59,281 nucleotides of DNA from Nitrospirota bacterium. GTDB taxonomy: Bacteria; Nitrospirota; Thermodesulfovibrionia; Thermodesulfovibrionales; UBA1546. Of the stretch, positions 8,819-16,577 are shown piece by piece; position 1 is the first letter of the stretch; each line of letters starts with the position of its first letter. A program made the translations under genes and the position numbers. The notes under the pieces were generated by a model. It was given only the letters and a program-made list of their open reading frames with translations, searched no databases and was not told the DNA's origin. Location: the NCBI GenBank assembly GCA_016212165.1, contig JACRGY010000137.1:1-59281 (forward strand), given 5' to 3'.

Positions 8819-9301
8819 GTGGAATTTAACGTTACACTAACAGGAACAGATATTGTAGCTTGGTGGGGTGCGGTTATTGCCACTATTGTACTAATTTGGG
8901 ACATCTATAAATGGAAGACCTCTGGCCCCAAACTTAAATTTGTAGTTACGCCAAATATGCTTGTTGTGGGTGATCCAGCGAGGGAAGGCAAAAAATATAT
9001 TTCGGCAAATGCAACGAATATAGGCGATAGACCAACAACTATTACAAACTTGGTCATTCAGCATTATAACAACTACTTTAATATGCTCAGGCATAAGCCG
9101 AGTACATCAATGATCGTGGTAGCGCCAAGTACTGCTCAGCCGCTTCCATTTATCCTCCAACCCGGTCAAGTTTGGCAAGGGCTTGCAATACAAAATCAGG
9201 AATTAGAAAAATTAGCAAAAGACGGTTATATTGTCTGTGGTCTTTGTCATTCCCATAGTGACAAGGAGATTGACAGACGTATAAACTTAAATAAAAAATA
9301 A
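8819..9301 (+). CDS. Small membrane-anchored protein of unknown function (cassette gene)
   Basis: I do not recognise this 160-residue protein. It starts with GTG (GAAAGGA lies eight bases upstream). One membrane segment, about residues 11-27 (VAWWGAVIATIVLIWDI), is followed by a soluble domain of beta-strand character that opens with KLKFVVTPNM and contains PTTITNLVIQHYNN. The layout resembles other short proteins with a single N-terminal anchor and a cytoplasmic beta domain that are common in accessory DNA. It lies alone between metG and a toxin-antitoxin module, its stop is three bases from an attC-like site, and its base use is AT-richer than metG. Lateral acquisition as a gene cassette is inferred. 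Confidence 0.65.
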   Translation: MEFNVTLTGTDIVAWWGAVIATIVLIWDIYKWKTSGPKLKFVVTPNMLVVGDPAREGKKYISANATNIGDRPTTITNLVIQHYNNYFNMLRHKPSTSMIVVAPSTAQPLPFILQPGQVWQGLAIQNQELEKLAKDGYIVCGLCHSHSDKEIDRRINLNKK

Positions 9302-9303
9302 AA

Positions 9304-9397
9304 GCATAACAAATCACTCCACCTGACCGCCAACAGCTCGGCGATTTTTGAAAGGCTCTGCCCCGCATCAAAGCAGGTGGTTTTTTAAGGGTTAGTG
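9304..9397 (+). other. attC-like site, cassette 1
   Basis: GCATAAC at 9304-9310 and GTTAGTG at 9391-9397 form the outer arms. Inside them CCACCTG (about 9318-9324) pairs with CAGGTGG (about 9374-9380). A smaller internal hairpin (CGCC/GGCG) is also visible. The size, 94 bp, is normal for attC. GCATAAC differs at one base from the perfect complement of the 5' junction core GTTAGGC. The fit is good but weaker than for the two sites at 53951 and 54970. Confidence 0.5.
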
Positions 9398-9464
9398 CTC
9401 CGCAATGTTGGCAGCAGGTGAGCTTTGCGTTCGGTACAAATGGTAGCAAAAGTCTCCCTCAATC

Positions 9465-9555
9465 TCTCCACCTGCTGCAATAATTATAGTCCCACAGTTC
9501 CATAGGCCCGTAGGGCAGCTTGCCCCGGCGGGTCATTTCATGAAAGCGCCATAGG
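9465..9555. repeat. Direct repeat flanking brnTA, copy 1
   Basis: About 91 bp starting TCTCCACCTGCTGCAATAAT and ending near GAAAGCGCCATAGG. It matches 10269-10359 with about four or five substitutions and no gaps (constant offset 804). The repeat brackets exactly the brnTA module. Confidence 0.9.
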
Positions 9556-9595
9556 TAGGCAGCGTGAAAGCGGGGAAGGCAGAAAAACAGATCAG

Positions 9596-9868
9596 TTACC
9601 TCGCAGCAGAAAGTTTTTCTTTAAGCCACAGGTTAACCAAAGTTTCCATCGAAATGTGTTTTTTCTTTGCAACATTAAATGCTTTTTTAGCAATGTTTCC
9701 CTCAAGGGCAACATACTTAGGCTCTTTTTTTAAACTTGCCATGAGTTTTACTTCTTTTGTGCCATCCCAGTAATCAGTAATATCATGAGTATCCCAGAAG
9801 TCAGATGCTTCCATAATGGTCTTAAACTCATCTGGCATAGGTTCTATCTTCTTTTTATTTTTTTGCAT
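9596..9868 (-). CDS. brnA: BrnA-like CopG-type antitoxin
   Basis: The start at 9868 is chosen because GAGGAG lies six bases upstream; an in-frame ATG at 9883 lacks such a site. The ~90-residue protein contains the CopG-antitoxin signature (FWDTHDITDYWD) and a C-terminal ribbon-helix-helix segment (KKHISMETLVNLWL). BrnA neutralises the RNase BrnT and represses the operon as a dimer. It overlaps the toxin gene by 14 bases, in the usual toxin-first order. Confidence 0.8.
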   Translation of the reverse strand: MQKNKKKIEPMPDEFKTIMEASDFWDTHDITDYWDGTKEVKLMASLKKEPKYVALEGNIAKKAFNVAKKKHISMETLVNLWLKEKLSAAR

Positions 9869-10139
9869 ATTTTCTCCTCTCATTTTCTGTCATGTCCCTC
9901 GAAGTTATAATTAATGCTTGTTTATTCTTTTTATATATAAAGTATACAGCTAAATACCTCCCTGCGTCTGTAGTTCCGAGAGCGAGATATAAATGTTCAC
10001 CCATATACCTGCCTTTTTCTATAAATCTGTACCGTGGTTTATCAAGAAAGACCTGTCTGACCTCTGATTCAGTTACATTATGTTTCCATATAAGCTTATC
10101 GAGTATTTCCGGTGTTATTATTAAATCAGCAATTTCCAA
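9855..10139 (-). CDS. brnT: BrnT-like ribonuclease toxin
   Basis: The 94-residue protein is of BrnT type: HNVTESEVRQVF near residues 19-30, RYMGEHLYLALGTTDAGRYLAVYF in the central sheet (given as two family blocks RYMGEHLYLALG and AGRYLAVYF), and the signature end ITSRDMTENERRKY. BrnT is a RelE-fold endoribonuclease. Translation begins at a TTG codon, so the start is less certain than the family call. It is co-encoded with the antitoxin and lies between two direct repeats. Confidence 0.8.
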   Translation of the reverse strand: MEIADLIITPEILDKLIWKHNVTESEVRQVFLDKPRYRFIEKGRYMGEHLYLALGTTDAGRYLAVYFIYKKNKQALIITSRDMTENERRKYAKK

Positions 10140-10268
10140 AAATTTCTGCCTTTGGTTTCCTCATCCTTTATATCTAAAATTATCATAAAAAAACTGAATT
10201 TAGCAACAAGTTATCTCTCTGAGAGCTTTTCCTCAATTACAGAATCGCATCCACCCCCTACCTGAATT
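10140..10268. other. Upstream region of brnTA
   Basis: No gene is apparent here. On the minus strand TATAAAGG and an upstream TTGCTA could be promoter elements for brnT, but the match is weak. The second direct repeat starts at 10269. Confidence 0.3.
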
Positions 10269-10359
10269 TCTCCACCTGCTGCAATAATTATAGTCCCACA
10301 GTTCCATAGGCCCATAGCGCAGCTTGCCCCGGCGAGTCATTTCATGAAAGCGCCAAAGG
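10269..10359. repeat. Direct repeat flanking brnTA, copy 2
   Basis: Partner of 9465-9555, same orientation. The second copy runs up to 44 bp before the mtaD start. Paired long direct repeats around a toxin-antitoxin module can arise by insertion with duplication or can be sites for excision by homologous recombination. Confidence 0.9.
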
Positions 10360-10402
10360 GCAATTTGTCTTTTTCTCATAAACTATGGCAGTATTTTAAA
10401 GG

Positions 10403-11713
10403 ATGGAAAAAGCTGACTACATTATTCGCGGTGACTATGTCCTGCCGATGGACGAAGGCCATACTGTTATAAAGGACGGGGCCGTTGTCGTTAGGGGCAA
10501 ATCCATAATTGATGTTTGTGAAGGTAAAGACATTTCAAAAAAATACTCCTCCAAAAATATAATCGGCGGGGAAAACAGGGCAGTACTTCCCGGACTAATC
10601 AACACCCACACCCATGCTGCAATGGTTTATTTCAGGGGGATGGCTGATGACCTTCCGTTAAAAGAATGGCTTGAAAAGCATATATGGCCTGCCGAGAGCA
10701 AGTGGCTTAGTCCTGAATTTGTCTCAGATGCAACAGAGCTTGCCTGCCTTGAGATGCTTAAGGCCGGAATCACAACTTACAGTGACATGTACTTTTTTGA
10801 GGATGCCTCAGGCAGGGCCGCAAAGAAAATCGGTATGAGGGCAGTTCTCGGCGCAGGCATTGTTGATTTCCCTACAATATCAGGAAAGAACGCAGATGAA
10901 TATCTCGGCAAGGCTGAAAAATTTATAGAAAAGTGGAAGAAAGACGAACTCATTACTCCGTGTATTGCGCCTCATTCGATATATGCATGCGGGCCTGAAA
11001 CTTTAACAAAGGTAAAAAAAATAGCTGGTAAATATAATGTCCCAATACACATCCATGTTTCTGAGGCAAGATGGGAGGTTGAGGAGATTGAAAAGAAATA
11101 TGACAAAAGACCTGTTGAACATCTTGAAAATCTCGGCTTCCTTGATGGCTGTATGGTCGCAGCCCACTGTGTATGGGTTAATGAAAAAGAAATAGAAGCT
11201 CTTGCAAAACATAAAGTCGGAGTCTCGCACTGCATTGAGAGCAACCTGAAATTAGGCTCAGGCATTGCGCCTGTTCCGGCAATGCTCAGGGCAGGGATAA
11301 TGGTGGCATTTGGAACAGACGGCGCTGCAAGCAACAATGACCTCAATATCCTTAGCGAGATGTCAACTGCTGCAAAAGTCCACAAGACTGTGTCAGGCGA
11401 CCCCACTGCCCTTGACGCAAAGACAGCATTGCTGATGGCAACAAGATGGGGCGCGGAAGTTCTGGGACTTGGAGAGATAACTGGAAGCCTTGAAAAAGGA
11501 AAGGCCGCAGATATCATAATCATGAACCTCGATAGACCCCACCTAACGCCTTTATACGATATCTATTCTCATATTGTATATTCTTCAATGGCGTCAGATG
11601 TGGAAACTGTTTTTGTAAACGGCAAGTTCGTTGTGGACAACAGGAAACTCTGCTCTGTTGACGAAGGAGAAATAATCTCAAAGGCAAGAGCGTGGAGCAG
11701 AAAGATTAGATAG
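10403..11713 (+). CDS. mtaD: 5-methylthioadenosine/S-adenosylhomocysteine deaminase
   Basis: The 436-residue amidohydrolase has the metal motif HTHAAM (about residues 67-72), the family block RGMADDLPLKEWLEKHIWP (75-93), HIHVSE (about 218-223), a downstream AAHCVW and GTDGAASNNDLN (about 307-318) with the catalytic aspartate. These are the marks of MTA/SAH deaminases, which convert S-adenosylhomocysteine to S-inosylhomocysteine or MTA to 5-methylthioinosine. Such an enzyme would help recycle by-products of SAM-dependent and radical SAM methylation, which is plentiful in this window, although no operon link exists. Length is normal. Confidence 0.9.
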   Translation: MEKADYIIRGDYVLPMDEGHTVIKDGAVVVRGKSIIDVCEGKDISKKYSSKNIIGGENRAVLPGLINTHTHAAMVYFRGMADDLPLKEWLEKHIWPAESKWLSPEFVSDATELACLEMLKAGITTYSDMYFFEDASGRAAKKIGMRAVLGAGIVDFPTISGKNADEYLGKAEKFIEKWKKDELITPCIAPHSIYACGPETLTKVKKIAGKYNVPIHIHVSEARWEVEEIEKKYDKRPVEHLENLGFLDGCMVAAHCVWVNEKEIEALAKHKVGVSHCIESNLKLGSGIAPVPAMLRAGIMVAFGTDGAASNNDLNILSEMSTAAKVHKTVSGDPTALDAKTALLMATRWGAEVLGLGEITGSLEKGKAADIIIMNLDRPHLTPLYDIYSHIVYSSMASDVETVFVNGKFVVDNRKLCSVDEGEIISKARAWSRKIR

Positions 11714-11826
11714 ATTAGTCGTTTTCTTGATTCCCTGCATGCTTTTGCACTATTGTCATTCCGCCATATCTTCAGCCCATCATATATGCTAAAGTCATGA
11801 TAACGAATGTTGTTACGGGAGGGGTC

Positions 11827-12414
11827 ATGAACAACCGGCTTAATGAGATTCTCGATGAGATAAGGGAACTGGAAAAGAGCGTTCAGGAGGAGATGAGGCG
11901 CAAGGAGGAAGAATTAAAATATAAAGTTGAAAAAGGCCGGGTTATATTTGAAAAAGAGATTGCTGAACTGCACAGGAAATTTTCAGGTTCATTGTTTCTT
12001 TATGTCATAAGGTCTTCTTTCCTTACGGCATTGTCAGCGCCGGTAATCTACGCAATGATTATACCCGGCCTCATCTTTGACGCCTCTATCTGGCTATATC
12101 AGTCGGTATGCTTTCCTGTCTATAAAATCCCTAAGGTCAAACGAAAAGACCATATTGTCCTTGACCGGCATTACTTAAAATACCTGAACTTTATGGAGAA
12201 GCTGAACTGTGATTATTGCAGCTACTTTAACGGCCTGATGTCGTATGCAACAGAAGTCGCAGCGCGTACAGAGCAGTACTGGTGCCCGATAAAACATGCC
12301 TCAGGAAAGGCCATGCGCCATTCGCGCTATCATACATTTGTTGATTACGGCGATGCCGAAGCTTACAGGGCCAGACTGGCAGAACTCCGCAAGAAATATG
12401 ACGATGTTGACTGA
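11827..12414 (+). CDS. Conserved coiled-coil membrane protein, function unknown
   Basis: The start at 11827 is chosen because GGGAGGGG lies just upstream; an ATG at 11797 has no such site. The 195-residue protein has an N-terminal charged coiled coil (about residues 1-45), two hydrophobic segments (about 52-75 and 78-98) and a soluble tail with CDYC (about 132-135), a conserved-looking YFNG, and a second cysteine in QYWCPIKH. The cysteines and histidines could bind a metal. I do not recognise the family. It lies between mtaD and a convergent spermidine-synthase fusion gene, so it is probably monocistronic. Confidence 0.6.
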   Translation: MNNRLNEILDEIRELEKSVQEEMRRKEEELKYKVEKGRVIFEKEIAELHRKFSGSLFLYVIRSSFLTALSAPVIYAMIIPGLIFDASIWLYQSVCFPVYKIPKVKRKDHIVLDRHYLKYLNFMEKLNCDYCSYFNGLMSYATEVAARTEQYWCPIKHASGKAMRHSRYHTFVDYGDAEAYRARLAELRKKYDDVD

Positions 12415-12437
12415 TGTTTCTTTCCGGATAAACCCGC

Positions 12438-14771
12438 TTACCAGAAGTTAACAGGATGCATTTTCTTCCCCTTGCTTTTTACAGTCCTGAGAAGAAAAAA
12501 CTCCAGATGCGGTTCGTTGTCGGTAATGCTTGGGATGCCTGACCTTGCGAGATATTCAGGCGTAAGCGGTACCCATCCTTCCACAAAAAATTCAAACGGC
12601 ACCTGTTCCCATTCGGTGATGTCATTGTATACCGCTTTGCTGGAAAGCTTGGCAGTGATAGCTTCTGCCGAGATATTGATTGGCTCTGAGGAACCTATTA
12701 TATGCATGCCTATGCCGTTGAAGCTCCTGTGGGCATAAGTATAAGGAAAGACCTGTGAAAAAGTTTTAACCAGCATATTGTGGGTTTCGAAATCGTCCAC
12801 GCCTGACCCTGTTCCGGGGAATGGCATCCAGTGTGCCATTATGCCGCCCTTGTTGAGGTGTTTCCTGGCAAGCTCAATAAACTCCTTCGAATACAGGTTG
12901 TTTACTCCAGCGGCATCAATTGGCGGTGGAGGGTCTATGGTTATTACATCGAATTTCTCCCTAGTAACCTTGAGAAAATTGCGGCCATCGTTGACCAGTA
13001 TTTTCCCATATCTGTAGGCCTTCAATGCAGGGGCTTCTTCATAAAAGTAATCAAAGGCATCAACAACCTCTTTCACAAGCTCCACCACGGTGGCCTTTTT
13101 CCCATGGGATATGGCTGCCCGATAAGTTGTGCCCATCCCAAGGCATATTACAAGTGTATTTTCAGGATGCGGATGTAAAAGCAGGGGCAGATGGGCCATC
13201 ATCTTTGTGTCCGTTACTTTTACCGTCATGCCCATACCGTTTACGAGCAGCATATCCTGGCGGGGTATGAAGCGATGTTTTATTACGCTGGTAACGCCCT
13301 GCATCCCGGCCTTGTGAAATACCATCCTGAAAGACGGATGTTTTGCCTCAAAACGCCTTACATAATTATTCTTATCACCGGCCTTCACAAATGAGAAAAA
13401 AGCAAATGCGACAGACAGCGCTCCCAGCAATACTGAAATCTGCACTCTGTAAGGTATCTGCCATTTTGAGGCGCCTATGACAGTATATGCGGCCACTGCG
13501 GCTAAACAGTAAAAAATTGCCAGTATGTAAAGAGAATTGAAATAGTCCCATAAAGGCGCAATCATAAACCCCGCAGCCAATGAACCAATCAACGCGCCTA
13601 CCGTATTCCATGCATAGGCTTTTGCAACGAGTACACCTTTTGCATCTTCGGACTTAGGATCTATTATACGTGTGGCCAGCGGAAAACAAGCGCCGGAAAA
13701 AAGCGACAGCGGAAAGAGTACGCTGACGGCCTTAAAATAATGACTAAATATAGTGGAAAGTGGAACCACCACAGCGGTGTAATTGGCTATTGAGTTTATA
13801 ATGAGTTCGAAAAGTCTTATGGAGATAACCGTCCAGATTCCCATTCCGAGCTGAATGGCAGCAAGCCAGACGGGAAGAGACTTCAAGCGGTTTACCACCA
13901 GCGACATTATCCAGCTTCCTGCAGCTATGCCAAATAAATAGAGCAGCACTATAGTTGCAAAGGCATATGTGGAATTCCCTATGATGGTTTCAAGGGTTCT
14001 TGTCCAGAGCACTTCAGAGGCAAGGGCCAATGCCCCGCTTAAAGTTATTAACGTTATGGCAAACCTTGCGGGGTTATCAAACTTTCTTTTCTCGGATGTT
14101 GGCAGCTTATTGCTTAGAAGGGTTACCGAGCGGGAGAACTTGTAAGCCAGTCCTGCCACCAGGAAGTTCAAGGCTGCAGCTGCAAATGTTGTTGCAGTTA
14201 CGCCTATGAGTTCTATCAGGATGAAGCTTGCGACTGCTATGCCTATGGCTGCTCCCAGAGTATTGGCTGCATAAAGGATCCCAACTCTCCAGTTCCCTGT
14301 GTGTTTCGGGCTGCGATGGAAAAAGTCAGTGAGCAGGGGAAGGGTTGCCCCCATTAGGGTAGTAGGCACAAGAAGCACCGCAGCAGAAAGCACAGCCTTT
14401 ATGAATATGCTATAGGCTGTTGAGGATTCAGAACTCACAAGCGCTGTGAAGAGTATATCCGCAAATTTTGCTATTAAAGGGAAACAGACGGCAAAGCTGC
14501 CTATGCCAAGTTCCATGAAGGCATAATAAAGCATGGGGTTGTCTATGCGGTGCAGAAATCGGCCCGCAAGCCAGCTCCCTAATGCTAGCCCTGCCATGAA
14601 ACTGCCCAATACTACGGATATGGACAGGGTTGTATTCCCGAACACCAGTCCAAGCCATCTGGCCCAGATTACCTGATAGATTAAAGCAGATGCTCCGGAT
14701 ATTGTAAAAATCACATATACTTCTGATGCCCTTATCAGAGATTGTTTATGAATTATGGTTTTATCTTTCAC
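12438..14771 (-). CDS. MFS-like membrane protein fused to spermidine-synthase-like domain
   Basis: The 777-residue protein begins with about twelve to fourteen hydrophobic segments (residues ~15-475) and ends with a Rossmann aminopropyltransferase-like domain (about 480-760). The segment CLGMGTTYRAA (near 558-568) takes the place of the GGGDG loop of SpeE, followed by VVELVKEV and later IVNDGRNFL-like DGRNFL and IDPPPP. This fused arrangement is a known uncharacterised family. The departure from GGGDG and the PP-rich DPPPP make a polyamine product uncertain. It is convergent with the unknown gene and upstream of none in its own direction. Confidence 0.8.
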   Translation of the reverse strand: MKDKTIIHKQSLIRASEVYVIFTISGASALIYQVIWARWLGLVFGNTTLSISVVLGSFMAGLALGSWLAGRFLHRIDNPMLYYAFMELGIGSFAVCFPLIAKFADILFTALVSSESSTAYSIFIKAVLSAAVLLVPTTLMGATLPLLTDFFHRSPKHTGNWRVGILYAANTLGAAIGIAVASFILIELIGVTATTFAAAALNFLVAGLAYKFSRSVTLLSNKLPTSEKRKFDNPARFAITLITLSGALALASEVLWTRTLETIIGNSTYAFATIVLLYLFGIAAGSWIMSLVVNRLKSLPVWLAAIQLGMGIWTVISIRLFELIINSIANYTAVVVPLSTIFSHYFKAVSVLFPLSLFSGACFPLATRIIDPKSEDAKGVLVAKAYAWNTVGALIGSLAAGFMIAPLWDYFNSLYILAIFYCLAAVAAYTVIGASKWQIPYRVQISVLLGALSVAFAFFSFVKAGDKNNYVRRFEAKHPSFRMVFHKAGMQGVTSVIKHRFIPRQDMLLVNGMGMTVKVTDTKMMAHLPLLLHPHPENTLVICLGMGTTYRAAISHGKKATVVELVKEVVDAFDYFYEEAPALKAYRYGKILVNDGRNFLKVTREKFDVITIDPPPPIDAAGVNNLYSKEFIELARKHLNKGGIMAHWMPFPGTGSGVDDFETHNMLVKTFSQVFPYTYAHRSFNGIGMHIIGSSEPINISAEAITAKLSSKAVYNDITEWEQVPFEFFVEGWVPLTPEYLARSGIPSITDNEPHLEFFLLRTVKSKGKKMHPVNFW

Positions 14772-14809
14772 TTTTTTTTGTATTTCACAGCGGCCTTTTT
14801 ATGCTGAAT

Positions 14810-15403
14810 TCACATCTCTCTTCTTCCTTCAAGCGCCTTGCCTAAGGTAACCTCGTCTGCGAATTCAATGTCGCTTCCTATCGGGAGGCCGTATGCAATC
14901 CTCGTTAGCTTTACATTAAAAGGTTTGAGGACATCTTTGATGTACTGCGCTGTCATCTCTCCTTTTGTATTAGGATTAGTTGCAAGTATTACTTCCGATA
15001 TACTGTCAGATTTTACCCGCTCTGCAAGTTCAGCTATCTTTAATTTGTCAGGAGTCATGCCGTCTATCGGTGAGACAGCGCCAAGGAGCACATGGTAAAG
15101 GCCGTTAAATGTTCTGGCCCTTTCGACAACAAGTATGTTGCTAGGCTCTTCAACAACACAGATTCTTGTCCTGTCCCTTGATTCGTCACTGCAGATGCTG
15201 CAAATCTCCGAGTCAGTAATATTAAAACACCTGCTGCAGAAACGCGCCCTTTCCTTCACATCATTTATAGCCCTTGCAAGGTCTTTTGCGCTTTCTTCAG
15301 GCATTGTGAGTATAAAAAATGCAAGCCTCTGGGCGGTCTTCCTGCCGATGCCCGGAAGTTTTGTAAGCTCATTTATAAGATTTTCTATTATGCCAAGCGC
15401 CAT
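14810..15403 (-). CDS. recR: Recombination mediator RecR
   Basis: The 197-residue protein has the helix-hairpin-helix LPGIGRKTAQRLAF (residues ~15-28), the four-cysteine zinc finger CSRC...CSIC (about 55-70) and a TOPRIM domain with VVEEPSNI and LATNPNTKGEMTA. RecR works with RecO and RecF to load RecA at gaps. The usual partner dnaX is not adjacent here. A sigma-70 promoter with an exact -35 lies upstream. Confidence 0.95.
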   Translation of the reverse strand: MALGIIENLINELTKLPGIGRKTAQRLAFFILTMPEESAKDLARAINDVKERARFCSRCFNITDSEICSICSDESRDRTRICVVEEPSNILVVERARTFNGLYHVLLGAVSPIDGMTPDKLKIAELAERVKSDSISEVILATNPNTKGEMTAQYIKDVLKPFNVKLTRIAYGLPIGSDIEFADEVTLGKALEGRREM

Positions 15404-15473
15404 ATTGAGTTTTCAGTTGTTAGTTGTCAGGGGCCAGTTATTAGCTGACTACTAAAAATAAACAACACTCTTT

Positions 15474-15503
15474 AGAATAAAGTTTATAATCTTTTGTTGT
15501 CAA
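15474..15503 (-). promoter_or_regulatory. Sigma-70-type promoter of recR
   Basis: On the minus strand TTGACA (15503-15498) and TATTCT (15479-15474) are 18 bp apart. The transcript would have a leader of about 65 nt that contains a short repeated tract (CAGTTGTTAGTTGTCAG). Confidence 0.6.
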
Positions 15504-15550
15504 CCCGGACAGAGCGAAGAAACGTGTTCCTTATTTTTATCCATGCATTG

Positions 15551-15556
15551 TATAAT
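15551..15556 (+). promoter_or_regulatory. Possible -10 element for the dehydratase/activase genes
   Basis: A perfect TATAAT lies 23 bases before the ATG at 15579. The -35 at the right distance (TTCCTT) is poor, so an activator or an alternative sigma factor may be needed. Confidence 0.4.
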
Positions 15557-15578
15557 ATTAAAATTGATGGATTTATAG

Positions 15579-16577
15579 ATGATTATGATTAAACGTCCAG
15601 ATGAAAGTGCCGGTGCGTATACCGGCACAGGCAATAAGTTTCTCAGAAATATTTCACCGGAATGGATGTGGAAATCGGGCACTTCCAGCTGCAGTTCACT
15701 CAGAATCGGGATTCCCCGGATGTTCTTCTACTATATATACCCCGGCCTGTGGGAGGCCTTCTTTAGTGAGCTGGGAATGAAACCAATAGTCTCCAGGCCT
15801 TCAACTACAAAAACAGTCGAGAAAGCCTCTCAGATATCAGAGACAGAACACTGTCTGCCCAACAAATTATTTGATGCGCACCTTGCCGAGCTTGTCGGTA
15901 AAGTAGACATGGTATTTGTGCCCCGTGTCCTGTCAACCATCAAAAACCATCTCTCCTGTCCAAAATTCGGCCCGCTTCCTGATGCGGCAAGGGCGGATAT
16001 CGCCCGGGGGACTGAAGTTTTGTCAATTGACATTGACGTGAGCAGGAGCCCTTTAGCCGAGGCCCTTTTGCTCCTCGGCAAAAAATTAAATATACAAAAG
16101 GGCAAAACCCTTTCTGCCATAAACAGCTCATTCAGCGCCATGGAAGCGGCGCATAAAAAAATGGCCCGGCCGGATAGAATAAAAGGGGCGCCGCGTTTTT
16201 TGCTTATAGGCCACCCCTATGTAATTCATGACAATTTTATTGCGGGCCCGATTCTGAACAAGCTGGAAAGCATGGGCGTAGAAGCCGAACTGATATCTTT
16301 TGCGGATAACACTCCGGCAAAGAGTTATATCCTGTGGAGCACAGCCAATAAAATTTACCATGAACTCAATACCCTCTCACGTGAAGATTATGACGGGGTG
16401 ATTCAGCTTACGGTATTTAATTGCGGTTGTGATTCAATGATGATTGATACGTACCGGCAGTTGATGAAAGATAAAAACATCCCTTACATTTATCTGATGG
16501 TAGATGAACATCTGGCGCAGTCCGGTATAGATACAAGGGTAGAGGCATTTATAGACTCGCTCAGGTGGCGGCAATGA
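15579..16577 (+). CDS. 2-hydroxyacyl-CoA dehydratase D-component-like protein (COG3580/DUF2229 type)
   Basis: The protein opens, after an unusual ~45-residue N-terminus, with IGIPRMFFYYIYPGLWEAFF, the hallmark of the DUF2229 family that in many bacteria is fused behind an ASKHA activase in one ~1400-residue protein. Cysteines that could hold an Fe-S cluster are in ETEHCLP, LSCPKFG and FNCGCDS. The start is uncertain; ATGs at 15588 and 15663 are also possible. It overlaps the next gene (ATGA). The family is related to HgdB/HgdC dehydratase systems, which use ATP-driven one-electron reduction; the true substrate is unknown. Confidence 0.78.
   Translation: MIMIKRPDESAGAYTGTGNKFLRNISPEWMWKSGTSSCSSLRIGIPRMFFYYIYPGLWEAFFSELGMKPIVSRPSTTKTVEKASQISETEHCLPNKLFDAHLAELVGKVDMVFVPRVLSTIKNHLSCPKFGPLPDAARADIARGTEVLSIDIDVSRSPLAEALLLLGKKLNIQKGKTLSAINSSFSAMEAAHKKMARPDRIKGAPRFLLIGHPYVIHDNFIAGPILNKLESMGVEAELISFADNTPAKSYILWSTANKIYHELNTLSREDYDGVIQLTVFNCGCDSMMIDTYRQLMKDKNIPYIYLMVDEHLAQSGIDTRVEAFIDSLRWRQ

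Noticed and set aside
10972-11523. Long open frame antisense to mtaD
   Set aside because: It mirrors the strong codon bias of mtaD; the translated protein has no recognisable domain while mtaD is complete.
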